A stretch of 64,000 bases of DNA from Streptomyces hokutonensis. Its GTDB lineage: Bacteria; Actinomycetota; Actinomycetes; Streptomycetales; Streptomycetaceae. The notes under the pieces were generated by a model that was not told the DNA's origin, made no database searches, and worked only from the letters and a program-made list of their open reading frames with translations. The DNA is taken from the NCBI RefSeq assembly GCF_000376565.1, contig NZ_BARG01000061.1, positions 1 through 64,000 of the forward strand. The letters are read 5' to 3'. Positions 17,017 to 25,704 of this stretch are shown here, piece after piece (the stretch's first letter is position 1; each line of letters opens with the position of its first letter). The position numbers and the translations under genes are program-made.

Positions 17017-20000
17017 TGGCCGGCCAGTTCCGCATCGCCGAGGGGTACGTAGAAGTAACGGCCGACGAGTCCGGCTACGACCGCGCGATGGATCGCCTGA
17101 AGTCGAAGCGCAACGAGGTCGGTGTCCGCCTCAACCTCGACGACAAAGACGCGAAGACCGGACTCGACAGGTTCCTCCGCGACCGCTCGATGCGCGTCAA
17201 GGTCAACCTCGACGGCACCGCGTTCAGCGCCCTCAACCTCCGCGACCGCCGCCTCAACATCCTCGCGGAGCTGGGCGAGTCCGCCCGCCTCGCAGCCGAG
17301 GCTCAGCTCGCCACCCTCACCCGTGACCGCATCGTCCGTATCACCGCGGACCTCGACACCCGCGCCGCGGCGGACGACCTGGCTTTGCTCACCCGGGCTC
17401 GCACAGCGCGTATCACCGCGGATGCCGACACCCGCTCGGCGGCCGACGACCTCGCGCTCCTCACACGCTCCCGCACCGTCAGCGTCAGAGTCGACGTCGA
17501 CCGCTCGGCGCTCGGCATCCTGGCCGGCCTCGGCGGCTCCGCCGGTGGCGTCGGCATGCTGTCCTCCCGCTTCGCCGCCCTCACCGCCGCCGCCCTCTCC
17601 GCGCTGCCCACGATCGTGTCGCTGGGCGCCTCCCTCATCCAGATCGGCCCGGCCGCGGCACTGGCCGCACCCGCCGTCCTGTCCCTGGGTAGTGCGTTCG
17701 CCGCGATCAAGCTGGGCACGTCAGGCATCGGTGCCGCTTTCAAGCAGGCGTTCACGCCGGCAGTCACGTCGGGCAACGCGGCTGCCGCTGCGACCCGCCG
17801 TGTCGAGGATGCGCAGCGCTCCCTCGCGAAGGCCCAGCAAGGCGTGAAGGACGCCGAGGTACGGGCAGCTGAGGCGCGCGTGCAGGCCGCCCGGCAGGTG
17901 GAGGACGCACAGCGGTCCCTCAAGTCGACCGTCTCCGACGTAGCCGACGCGAACCGGCGGGCGGCCGAGTCGGTGGCGGGCGCGGAGCGGGATCTCGCAG
18001 ACGCGCAGCGGGCCGCGCGGCAGGCTCAGCAGGACCTCACGCAGGCCCGCAAGGACGCCGCGCAGGAACTCGAAGACCTCAACAACAGGCTCGCCGACGC
18101 CCAGTTGGACCAGCGGCAGAAGGTGATCGATCTCCAGGACGCCGAGAAGCAGCTTGCCGCGGACAAGGCCGCCGGGTCGAAGGTGTCCGCCGAGCAGTTG
18201 GCGAAGGACCAGCTCGCCTACGACAAGGCAGTCCAGGCCCTCAACGAGCAGCAGACCGAGACGCAGCGGTTGCAGGACCAGGCGGACGCCGCGAACAAGG
18301 CCGGGGTCGAAGGCAGTGCGACGGTTACGAAGGCCAAGCAGGGCATCGCGGACGCCAACCAGACCGTCACGGACAAGACGCAGGCGTTGAAGGATGCGGA
18401 GATCGAGCAGTCCCGCGCGGCAGTGGATGGCGCGCAGAAGGTCGCGAAGGCCGAGCGGGACGTAGCCGACGCGCGGGCTGCCGCGACGAAGGCCGCCGTT
18501 GATGGAGCGAGGCAGATTGCCGATGCCCAGCAGTCGGTGGCCGACGCGGCCCGCAACGTGGCCGACGCGCAGACCGCCGGGGCCGCGGCAACGGCAAAGG
18601 TTGCCGACGCCATGGCGAAACTCGCACCCTCCGCGCGGGAGTTCGTCAAGGCCGTCGTCGCGCAGGGAGGCGCCTGGCGGGCCCTGAAGCTGGACATTCA
18701 GGAACGGCTCTTCAAGGGGCTCGGGGACACGTTCACGACGATGGCGCGGGCGACCCTGCCGTCCGTCCACGACGGCCTGGTGGGTACGGCCGGGATCCTC
18801 AACACGATCGCGAAGAACGCGGCCGGCGCGGTGACGGAGCTCGGCAAGACCGGGATGCTCCGCAAGCTGTTCGACGGCCTCAACGACGGCATGCGCCCGC
18901 TCACGAGGATCCCGGGCCAGTTCGTCACCGGGCTTACGCAGATCTCCGTCGCTGCCTCGCCCGCGTTCAAGCGGCTGTCGGACGGTGCGGCCGGCGCGGC
19001 CGACAGGATCTCGAAGAAGATCAGCGACGCCTTCAAGTCGGGCGCGCTGGAACGGGCCATCAACCACGCCATCGACCTGGCGAAGCAGTTCGGCCACCTG
19101 GTCGGGGACATCTTCGGAACCCTCGGCAACATCATGGACGCCGCGCAGCTTGGCGGCGCCAACGCGCTCACCACCCTCAGCGACGCCTTCGCGGAGCTGC
19201 GCCGGGTCACGGGCCTGCCGGAGATGCAGAAGGCGCTGGGCTCGATCTTCGGGTCCCTGCACAAGATCGCGTCGGTCCTCATCGACGTGGTGGGCGTAGC
19301 CCTGGAGAACCTGGTGCCGATCGCGGCCCCGTTCGTCTCGATGATCGCGGACCTCGCGGGGACAGTGGCGGGCCCGCTCAAGTCGTTCTTCGAGTTCCTC
19401 GGCGACCATCAGACGCTGGTCGGATCGATCGCGGCCGGGATCCTCGCCATCGTCACGGCGATGAAGCTGTGGGAACTGGCCACGATCGCAGTCACCACGG
19501 TGCAGGCCATCTTGACCGCGGTCATGGACGCCAACCCGATCGGCCTGGTCGTCCTTGCGGTGGCTGGTCTGGCGGCTGCGTTCGCGTACGCGTGGTCGCA
19601 CTCGGAGACATTCCGTGCCGTGGTCACGGGCGTCTGGGACGGAATCAAAGCCGTCTTCGCGACGACGTGGGACTGGATCAACAAGCTGGTCATCCAGCCC
19701 TTCAAGGACTTGTACGACATCCTCGTCGGCCACTCGATCATCCCGGATCTGGTCAACGCGATCACCGGTTGGTTCAGTGGCCTGTGGACGAAGACGAAGG
19801 CGCTGTTCACGACCCTGAAGAACGGTGTCGTCCAGATCTGGCGCGAGTTGTGGACGGCCCTGTCGGGTGCCTGGACGACGTTCTACAACGGGCTGAAGAA
19901 CGCGCTCAACGGCGCGTGGACGTGGGTGAAGAACAGCTTCACCAGCCTGAAGACCGGCATCTCGAATACGTGGTCGGCGCTGTGGAACGGCGCGAAGAAC

Positions 20001-21359
20001 ACCGTCTCCGGGATCTTCACCACGATCAATTCGAAGATCTCCGGGTTCGGCACCGGGATGCGGAACGCGTTCACCAACCTGAAGAACGCGTTGGGCACGA
20101 TCTGGGACGGCGTCAAATCCAAGATTGCCGCACCGATCCGCTTCGTGATTGGGACCGTCTACAACAACGGCATCCGCACGATGTGGAACTCCATCGCGGG
20201 GAAGATCAGCAGCAAGATCACGCTGCCCAAGGCGCCACTCGGCTTCAACCAGGGCGGTGAGGTTCCCGGCTCCGGGAAGGGCGACAAGGTTCCTGCGATG
20301 TTGGAACCGGGCGAGCGCGTCCTGTCCAACCCGCAGGTCGCCCGTCTCGGCGGTCACCGTGCGATCGACGCCATGCTCGGCGCTGACCACCCCGTGAAGA
20401 CGGGCGGCAACCCGTCGCCTCAGCAGGAGAAGCAGCGCTACCAAGGACCGACCCAGCACTTCGGGAACGGGGGCATCGTCGGCTCCGTCACCTCCGCGAT
20501 CGGCGGCGCCATCTCCTCGGCGACCTCGTGGGCGAAGGACCTGGTCATCGGCGGCCTCAAGTCCGCCGCGCAGAAGGCGCTGTCCTCGCTGGTGCGGCCG
20601 CTCATCAGCCGCATCCCCGGCGGCAACGCAGGCATCGGCGGGCTGATGAAGGACACCGCGAACAAGGCCGTCGACGGGATGCTCGGCTGGTTCGGCAACG
20701 AGGACAAGAAGGCCGTCGGCGGCCCGGCCGTACAGAAGGCCCTGTCGTGGGTAAAAACGCAGAACGGGCTGCCCTACCAGTGGGCCGGCAACGGGAACCC
20801 CAGCTGGGACTGCTCGGGTCTGATGTCCGCGATCGAGTCGGTGATCCGCGGGGAGAAGCCGCACCGCCGGTGGGCGACCGGCAGCTTCGTAGGGAACAAC
20901 GGGCCGGCGGGCTGGGTGCGGAACCTGAACTCCCCGTTCATGATCGGCATCACGAACGCGGGCGTCGGCCACACCGCGGGAACGCTCGCCGGAATGAACG
21001 TCGAGTCCTCCGGCGGCGCCGGCGTCCACATGGGCAAGAGTGCCCGCGGCTACAACGATCCCTTGTTCACGTCCCACTGGGGCTTCGCACCCGCCGCAAA
21101 GTACGACTCAGGTGGCCTCCTCCAGCCCGGCGCGACGCTCGCCGTCAACCGGACCGGGAAGCCGGAAGCCGTCCTCACCGCGGCCGAGCGGGAAGCGTTC
21201 CAGAGCATGCTCCGCAACGGCGGCAGCATCACCATCGAGAACATCACCGTGTCCGGCACGTTCGACTTCTCCACTCCCGCCGGGCAGAAGCTGGCCGCGC
21301 GGCAGTTGGCGGCGGCGATGAAGGAAGAGATCCGTAAGAGCGACAGGAGCCGCATCTGA
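17016..21359 (+). CDS. Tail tape-measure-like protein with C-terminal NlpC/P60-type domain
   Basis: A 1447-residue protein. Residues 1-160 carry short repeated units (DDLALLTRARTARITAD and variants). A hydrophobic stretch follows (about 175-230; SLGASLIQIGPAAALAAP). Residues 250-545 are Ala/Asp/Gln-rich coiled coil (VADAQ and AKAERDVADAR repeats). More hydrophobic helices and Trp-rich repeats (GAWTWVKNSFTSLK, STWSALWNGAKN) match phage tape-measure proteins. Residues 1240-1355 resemble an NlpC/P60 cysteine peptidase: Cys in WDCSGLMS and His in GVGHTAG. In phages such proteins set tail length and degrade the cell wall. No other tail genes exist here, so a role in cell-wall opening during conjugation is an inference. 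Confidence 0.8.
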   Translation: MAGQFRIAEGYVEVTADESGYDRAMDRLKSKRNEVGVRLNLDDKDAKTGLDRFLRDRSMRVKVNLDGTAFSALNLRDRRLNILAELGESARLAAEAQLATLTRDRIVRITADLDTRAAADDLALLTRARTARITADADTRSAADDLALLTRSRTVSVRVDVDRSALGILAGLGGSAGGVGMLSSRFAALTAAALSALPTIVSLGASLIQIGPAAALAAPAVLSLGSAFAAIKLGTSGIGAAFKQAFTPAVTSGNAAAAATRRVEDAQRSLAKAQQGVKDAEVRAAEARVQAARQVEDAQRSLKSTVSDVADANRRAAESVAGAERDLADAQRAARQAQQDLTQARKDAAQELEDLNNRLADAQLDQRQKVIDLQDAEKQLAADKAAGSKVSAEQLAKDQLAYDKAVQALNEQQTETQRLQDQADAANKAGVEGSATVTKAKQGIADANQTVTDKTQALKDAEIEQSRAAVDGAQKVAKAERDVADARAAATKAAVDGARQIADAQQSVADAARNVADAQTAGAAATAKVADAMAKLAPSAREFVKAVVAQGGAWRALKLDIQERLFKGLGDTFTTMARATLPSVHDGLVGTAGILNTIAKNAAGAVTELGKTGMLRKLFDGLNDGMRPLTRIPGQFVTGLTQISVAASPAFKRLSDGAAGAADRISKKISDAFKSGALERAINHAIDLAKQFGHLVGDIFGTLGNIMDAAQLGGANALTTLSDAFAELRRVTGLPEMQKALGSIFGSLHKIASVLIDVVGVALENLVPIAAPFVSMIADLAGTVAGPLKSFFEFLGDHQTLVGSIAAGILAIVTAMKLWELATIAVTTVQAILTAVMDANPIGLVVLAVAGLAAAFAYAWSHSETFRAVVTGVWDGIKAVFATTWDWINKLVIQPFKDLYDILVGHSIIPDLVNAITGWFSGLWTKTKALFTTLKNGVVQIWRELWTALSGAWTTFYNGLKNALNGAWTWVKNSFTSLKTGISNTWSALWNGAKNTVSGIFTTINSKISGFGTGMRNAFTNLKNALGTIWDGVKSKIAAPIRFVIGTVYNNGIRTMWNSIAGKISSKITLPKAPLGFNQGGEVPGSGKGDKVPAMLEPGERVLSNPQVARLGGHRAIDAMLGADHPVKTGGNPSPQQEKQRYQGPTQHFGNGGIVGSVTSAIGGAISSATSWAKDLVIGGLKSAAQKALSSLVRPLISRIPGGNAGIGGLMKDTANKAVDGMLGWFGNEDKKAVGGPAVQKALSWVKTQNGLPYQWAGNGNPSWDCSGLMSAIESVIRGEKPHRRWATGSFVGNNGPAGWVRNLNSPFMIGITNAGVGHTAGTLAGMNVESSGGAGVHMGKSARGYNDPLFTSHWGFAPAAKYDSGGLLQPGATLAVNRTGKPEAVLTAAEREAFQSMLRNGGSITIENITVSGTFDFSTPAGQKLAARQLAAAMKEEIRKSDRSRI

Positions 21360-21895
21360 TGAGTCTCGACGGCATCACCCCGCAGGCCCTCGACGACTTC
21401 CTGCACTGGCCCGTATGCCAGGCCGGATACGTCTTCACACAGGCCGTGTGGGGCGACCACAGCCTCACGGATGCGTGGCCTCTCGTCGACCCGCTCTTTC
21501 GCCGCTGCTGGGCGCAGGGCTGGCTACAGGACCAACGGGACCTCACGCGGGCGTGCGGCTTCGATCCTGACGAGGTCGTCGAGGCCTTCACCGCCGAGTG
21601 TCCCGAGCATCCGCTGTGGCCGGAGTTCGAGCGGCTCCAGCTGGAGGCGCTGCACGGGTGGAAGCAGGACGTCCACGAGTGGGGCGCGACCGCTGAACAC
21701 AAGCTGGTCGGCGTCGACCTGGAGCTGCTGTACATGCTGCCCCGCCCGGAGTCGGGGAACGTGGTGGCGGAGGGTTCCCCGTTCGTTCCGCTGCTGATGC
21801 GGTACGACGTCGAGGCGGGCTGGCGGGTCCTCAACTGTGTGAGCGAGCACGTGCCTGTTCCGGGCTGGCCTCCGCAGTTGAGGGGCGAGTCGTGA
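21359..21895 (+). CDS. Unknown protein downstream of the tape-measure-like gene
   Basis: A 178-residue acidic, tryptophan-rich protein (MSLDGITPQALDDFLHWPVC). Its ATG overlaps the tape-measure stop by one base, and its own end overlaps the next gene, so the three are one transcript. The last 50 residues are beta-like (FVPLLMRYDVEAGWRVLNCV). Related small genes follow tape-measure-like genes in other elements only as far as I can guess; no family recognised. Confidence 0.6.
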   Translation: MSLDGITPQALDDFLHWPVCQAGYVFTQAVWGDHSLTDAWPLVDPLFRRCWAQGWLQDQRDLTRACGFDPDEVVEAFTAECPEHPLWPEFERLQLEALHGWKQDVHEWGATAEHKLVGVDLELLYMLPRPESGNVVAEGSPFVPLLMRYDVEAGWRVLNCVSEHVPVPGWPPQLRGES

Positions 21896-22155
21896 ACGTG
21901 ATTGCGGAGCTGCGGGTGCCGCCGCTGTATCGGGGTGATCGGCAGGCCGCGTGTCCCGTGTGCGGCCAGTTCGACGAGCTGACCCTGATCATCGACAGCG
22001 AGGACGCGAGCGAGACGCCGGCATTCATGCGGTGCGACGACGGCCACCAGTGGGCGGAGCCTGCCGTCCCTCGCCGTATCGGCGCCGGGCTGTTTGCCCT
22101 GAGGCTGCGCGACCATCCCGAGCTGATCGACTGGTCCGCCGTACAAGACGGCTGA
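21892..22155 (+). CDS. Small zinc-ribbon-like protein
   Basis: An 87-residue protein with CPVCGQFDELTL near residue 21, and a second CDDGHQW about 25 residues on, giving a CxxC...C...H zinc site. The GTG start overlaps the upstream stop. It is the last gene of the tape-measure operon, followed by a strong terminator. Function unknown. Confidence 0.65.
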   Translation: MNVIAELRVPPLYRGDRQAACPVCGQFDELTLIIDSEDASETPAFMRCDDGHQWAEPAVPRRIGAGLFALRLRDHPELIDWSAVQDG

Positions 22156-22195
22156 GGGCCCCGACCGGGAGACGCGCGTACCGGCCGGGGCCCTC
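22154..22195. terminator. Terminator of the tape-measure operon
   Basis: GAGGGCCCCGACCGG pairs with CCGGCCGGGGCCCTC with one mismatch and a 12-base loop, then CTTGGTT follows. It lies between convergent transcription units. Confidence 0.8.
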
Positions 22196-22258
22196 TTGGT
22201 TCCCGTCTGCCCCATGGCGCATGGGGTACTGGGCAGGCGGGAGTTCGTGTAACCGCCG

Positions 22259-22447
22259 CTATCCGCTCGTGGGCGCCACCTCGTCGATGACTTCCAGCAC
22301 CGAGCCGAGCCGGTGCCGTATGCGCTCGACGAGAAGGATGAGGCTCGCGGCTTCTATCGACCCGAGGTCCGAAGCGCGCGCGGTCGCCAGGTCGCGGCGC
22401 GCGAAGTCGACGACGGTCTGCTGTGCCGGTGTGAGCGGTTCGTTCAA
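22259..22447 (-). CDS. Small helical protein of unknown function
   Basis: A 62-residue reading frame that starts at a TTG, with AGGA seven bases upstream (N terminus LNEPLTPAQQTVVDFARRDL). It is helical, with a hydrophobic RHRLGSVLEVIDEVAP end. It is the last gene of the leftward set from 23412. Short length and rare start lower confidence. Confidence 0.5.
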   Translation of the reverse strand: MNEPLTPAQQTVVDFARRDLATARASDLGSIEAASLILLVERIRHRLGSVLEVIDEVAPTSG

Positions 22448-22556
22448 GGCGGTTCCTGTAGGGGTTGTACGGCGGCCGCCCAGCCTGGGGGACGTGTAGG
22501 GCGGCCGCCCTTCCTGCTGCCGACAGTCTCCGCCGGCAGCAGGGTCCATGGGGCGG

Positions 22557-22763
22557 TCAGCCTCCTGACCGTGCGGCCTTCGCGATCAAGACGCGGGCGA
22601 AGATGCGGAGCAGAACGGGATCCGGCTCGACAAGGTCGGCATGCGCGCGGTGCGCGTAGACGTCCCGCCCCGGCCCGCTCATGCCCTCCTCGTGCCACAG
22701 GAGGACCGTGTCGTCCGGGTCGGTCAGCGGGCCGTCGCAGTACCTGCAGAAGCGCATGGTCAT
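22557..22763 (-). CDS. Small cysteine-containing protein
   Basis: A 68-residue protein that begins MTMRFCRYCDGPLTDPDD, with a CxxC knuckle and later histidines (YAHRAHADL) that could complete a zinc site. ATG overlaps the stop of the upstream gene. Proteins like this accompany XRE/DUF clusters in Streptomyces; function unknown. Confidence 0.6.
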   Translation of the reverse strand: MTMRFCRYCDGPLTDPDDTVLLWHEEGMSGPGRDVYAHRAHADLVEPDPVLLRIFARVLIAKAARSGG

Positions 22764-22960
22764 GACGCGCTCCCTGTACTGGCCGGGCGGTGGTGGTTGC
22801 GGATCTCGACGTTGCAGTCCGTCGCCCGCGAGAGGTCCCCGTCCCGGGTGGCCTCGGTCCGCTGCCGGGCCAGCGCTGCGCACACCCCGCAGTCAGCCGG
22901 CGGCATCGGTTCAGCGAGCGGCAGCCCGAGTACGGGGGGCGGATCCATGTCCGTTCTCAT
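22760..22960 (-). CDS. Small protein with a CGVC motif
   Basis: A 66-residue protein (MRTDMDPPPVLGLPLAEP) with PADCGVCAALARQR and one later cysteine. It overlaps the genes on both sides by 4 bp, so translation is coupled along the set. The family is not recognised by name. Confidence 0.6.
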   Translation of the reverse strand: MRTDMDPPPVLGLPLAEPMPPADCGVCAALARQRTEATRDGDLSRATDCNVEIRNHHRPASTGSAS

Positions 22961-23412
22961 CGAGCAGCCTCCGAGAGTCGTCCACCAGGGCCGAACGCGG
23001 CACCCAGCAGTACGGGATCGGTCAACCGGCCGGTACCGTCCGGCCGTTCCAGCCACATGCGTCCGTCCACCGCGTACAGAACGGGTGGGCACTTGAGGAC
23101 CCAGCCGGGCGGCCGGACGGTGAGCTGCCGTACGTCGTCCAGCTGGTCGCCCACGTCGGGCGGGAGAAGCCACCAGGCCCGTTCGGCGTCTACGTCGGCG
23201 AGGACCGGGCCCAGGCGCTTGGAGCCGATCCGCTGCATGGCGTGGACGGACGGCAGGAGGGGCGCTTCGGCGGCCCGCCAGTGGATGCCGGTGGGGAAGG
23301 GAGCGAGTTCCTCGCGGTCCCATCGGCGGCGCGCGTCGGTGGGTTCAGCGGTGCAGGACAGCAACCAGTCCTGGCCTTGCTGTCGGAGCGACAGGGCGGG
23401 CTTTGTGGCCAT
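22957..23412 (-). CDS. Unknown protein in the leftward cargo operon
   Basis: A 151-residue protein with Trp-rich beta-like segments (WLLSCTAEPTDARRRWDREE, WWLLPPDVGDQLDDV, GRMWLERPDG). It overlaps the next small gene by 4 bp and follows the XRE/DUF5753 gene after 87 bp. No catalytic motif seen. Confidence 0.6.
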   Translation of the reverse strand: MATKPALSLRQQGQDWLLSCTAEPTDARRRWDREELAPFPTGIHWRAAEAPLLPSVHAMQRIGSKRLGPVLADVDAERAWWLLPPDVGDQLDDVRQLTVRPPGWVLKCPPVLYAVDGRMWLERPDGTGRLTDPVLLGAAFGPGGRLSEAAR

Positions 23413-23499
23413 GACCAGGACCGTAGGGAGGACCGAGAATCAGCGTGCGGTCTGATTCGCGAATATTCGGCTACGGCCTGTGCTGATGCGCGCTGATGC

Positions 23500-24339
23500 T
23501 CAGGCGAGGTCGGCGAAGTGGGCGCGCGCCCGGGCGATCAGGCGCCGGGCATGGGTGCCGTAGACCGCCGCAGAGTCGAGGCTGTCCCACACCCGCCGGT
23601 ACAGGGCGACGCTGTCCGTGTCGTCGAGCCACAGCTCGGCGTGCCAGTCCTCAACGATGACGAGCCGCTCGTCGTACAGCCAGAAGGAGTTGGCCGGCGG
23701 GACCCCAAGCTGCGCGCCGAAGGGCACGATGCCCAGGCGCACGGTGTCCAGGCCGATGACGCTCGCGAGACGGTCCAGCTGTGCGGCGAGGACGTCGGGC
23801 GGCGCCATACCGGCATGCAGGGCGGCCTCCCACATGACGATGTGGAACGTCCGGCCGGGCTGGTACAGCATCTCCTGGCGCCGTACACGGGCCCGTACGG
23901 CGTCCTCGACGTCGCGGGGCGCCTGCTGTAGCTCGGCCATGCGGGAGAAGACGTGCCGGGCGTAGTCGGGCGTCTGGAGGATGCCGACGACCATGGCGCT
24001 CTGCCACACGCGGAAGTCCGTGGTGCGCTCGTACTCGATGGTGAGGACGTCCTGCACCGGGCGGTGGCCTGCGCGCAGTTGGCGCCGCCAGGACCGCGTG
24101 TGCGTCTCCAGCCCTTGCAGGCGGGCGACGAGTTCCTCCGTGGTGGACGGGTGCCCGGTGGCCTTGGCCCACGCTATGAGGTCCTCGGGGGTGGCTGTCT
24201 GGCGCCCGGTCTCCAGCTTGGACACCTTGGCCTGCGGCCACTCCAGCAGGGCCGCGAGTTCCCGTTGGGTCTTGTCGGCGCGCAGCTCACGGAGCCGTCG
24301 GCCGAGCGCCTCGCGGGCCTGCTGGAAGTCCGTGGTCAC
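23500..24339 (-). CDS. XRE regulator with DUF5753 ligand-binding-like domain
   Basis: A 279-residue protein. Residues 10-70 form the HTH (TQRELAALLEWPQAKVSKLE), and the remaining 200 residues match the DUF5753 domain typical of Streptomyces (YERTTDFRVWQSAMVVGILQ, PDYARHVFSRMA, and later LGIVPFGAQLG). This is the WhiJ-like class, many of which pair with small DUF397 proteins. Here the partner is instead a DUF6879-like gene located 9 bp upstream in the same operon. The GTG start has no close alternative. Confidence 0.85.
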   Translation of the reverse strand: MTTDFQQAREALGRRLRELRADKTQRELAALLEWPQAKVSKLETGRQTATPEDLIAWAKATGHPSTTEELVARLQGLETHTRSWRRQLRAGHRPVQDVLTIEYERTTDFRVWQSAMVVGILQTPDYARHVFSRMAELQQAPRDVEDAVRARVRRQEMLYQPGRTFHIVMWEAALHAGMAPPDVLAAQLDRLASVIGLDTVRLGIVPFGAQLGVPPANSFWLYDERLVIVEDWHAELWLDDTDSVALYRRVWDSLDSAAVYGTHARRLIARARAHFADLA

Positions 24340-24348
24340 ATGCCGAAG

Positions 24349-25080
24349 TTACCGCTCGGCCTGGTCGTAGGGCACGGCGTGGTGCCATGCGGCTTCGCGT
24401 ACCTGCGCGTAGCGGAGCACGTCCACGGGGTTGGTGAGCAGCTCGATCTCGGTCAGCTCGTCGGCGTCGTTGTGGTGGAGCAGGGCGACCACACGCGAGT
24501 CGAAGATCCAGAAGTCCTCTCGGGGCAGGCCGAGTTCGTCGGCCTTGCCGCGGGGGAGGACGCGGATGTCCTCGCCGACCGCGGCGTTCCGGCGGGCGTT
24601 GTCGAGGAGGTACAGCTGGCCGGGGGTGGGCGGCTCGTCGAGGATCCGTACCCGCTCGAACCGCTTGCCCAGCGCGGTCTGTTCGCGCCGACCGACACAC
24701 CACGGGTCGTCCAGGTCCCAGGCCACGGTCCGTCCGTCGGCGAACTGGCGGTAGGTGTCGGTGTCCTCGTCGGACGCGTACCGGCCGCGGGTCTCCAGCC
24801 TCCACGCGGAGTGCTTGAGCTTGGCGAACATGCCGCCGAACTCGTCGAAGCTGATGAACTGGGGCACGTGCACGGGCTCCTTCGGGCCGAAGTTCGCGAG
24901 CAGTTCCCGGGGCACCGTCACCGCGGCCTCGCCCTGCGCGAGGTCGAGCTGTCCCAGCTCGGCCGGGTCGGTGACGGGGTCGCCCTGCACGACGTACGTG
25001 TCGGTGCCGGGCTCGGTGTACAGGGTGGGGCATCCGTCGTTGCCGGAGTTGGTGCCGACCTTCCACAGTCGCCGGGTCAT
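24349..25080 (-). CDS. DUF6879-like protein paired with an XRE regulator
   Basis: A 243-residue protein. The C-terminal 170 residues match the DUF6879 family as I know it (FDEFGGMFAKLKHSAWRLET, then YRQFADGRTVAWDLDDPW and DFWIFDSRVVALL). The N-terminal 70 residues form a separate small domain (LYTEPGTDTYVVQGDPV). I start at the ATG giving MTRRLWKVGTN. The XRE/DUF5753 gene lies 9 bp downstream, so the pair is one transcript. The role is regulatory by association only. Confidence 0.75.
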   Translation of the reverse strand: MTRRLWKVGTNSGNDGCPTLYTEPGTDTYVVQGDPVTDPAELGQLDLAQGEAAVTVPRELLANFGPKEPVHVPQFISFDEFGGMFAKLKHSAWRLETRGRYASDEDTDTYRQFADGRTVAWDLDDPWCVGRREQTALGKRFERVRILDEPPTPGQLYLLDNARRNAAVGEDIRVLPRGKADELGLPREDFWIFDSRVVALLHHNDADELTEIELLTNPVDVLRYAQVREAAWHHAVPYDQAER

Positions 25081-25276
25081 GGCGTTCCCTTCGTGGGTGG
25101 GTGATCTGCGAGCGCACGGTAGCTGTCGGGCTGATGGCCGCAACAGGGCGCATGGACAGAGCTCTCTGCGCGGCCGTGATGACCGTTCAGGGGAGTGCGG
25201 TTCGAGGGGTGACGAGTGGCGCGAAGCCGGGGCCGGGGTGAACCTGAGGCCAGGTCAGTCCAGCAAGGAGGCAGGC

Positions 25277-25525
25277 ATGGCTGTTCGGACGTACGTCTCA
25301 ACGAGTGCGCGTGCCGACCAACTCGACGAGGCCCGCCAAGCGCTAGGAAGCCTTGACCCCACCCCGCTCGGTCCTGTCGAGGTCACGCGCCCTGACGTTT
25401 CCGACGCCCTCACAGGACTTTCGGTCTCGCTCTCTGGCGATGTCCGTGAGTCGGTGAAACAGCAGCTCCGCACCCGAAGCGACTTGGAGTACATGGTCGA
25501 AGTGCGGGACGTAGATGAGGAGTGA
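25277..25525 (+). CDS. Small protein of unknown function
   Basis: An 82-residue protein (MAVRTYVSTSARADQLDEAR) with an excellent AAGGAGG site 6 bp upstream. It appears to form an alpha/beta unit (VSLSGDVRESVKQQLRTRSD, then LEYMVEVRDV). It is divergent from the DUF6879 gene, and the AAGGAGG site is the main support. Confidence 0.6.
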   Translation: MAVRTYVSTSARADQLDEARQALGSLDPTPLGPVEVTRPDVSDALTGLSVSLSGDVRESVKQQLRTRSDLEYMVEVRDVDEE

Positions 25526-25704
25526 CGCAGTACGGGGAGGGAGGCGCGGCGGGGGAAGCTGAAGTGCCCGTTTCCCGTTTCCCGCAGCCGCGGGAACTTG
25601 CCTCCCTTGCCTCCCCAACCGGCCATTTGTGCAGGTCACCGATGGGGAGGCAGCAGGGGAGGCGGGCAGGGAGAACTCCCCAAGATCCAGCCGCCTCCCT
25701 CCCG

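Noticed and set aside
17721..21077. A 1118-residue open frame on the minus strand
   Set aside because: It is the antisense of the tape-measure gene. Its translation is Arg/Gly/Val-rich with no domain, as is common for shadow frames in high-GC DNA.
13589..22155. A complete prophage
   Set aside because: No major capsid, portal, large terminase, tail tube or lysis cassette was found. Only the tape-measure-like gene and weak look-alikes exist.
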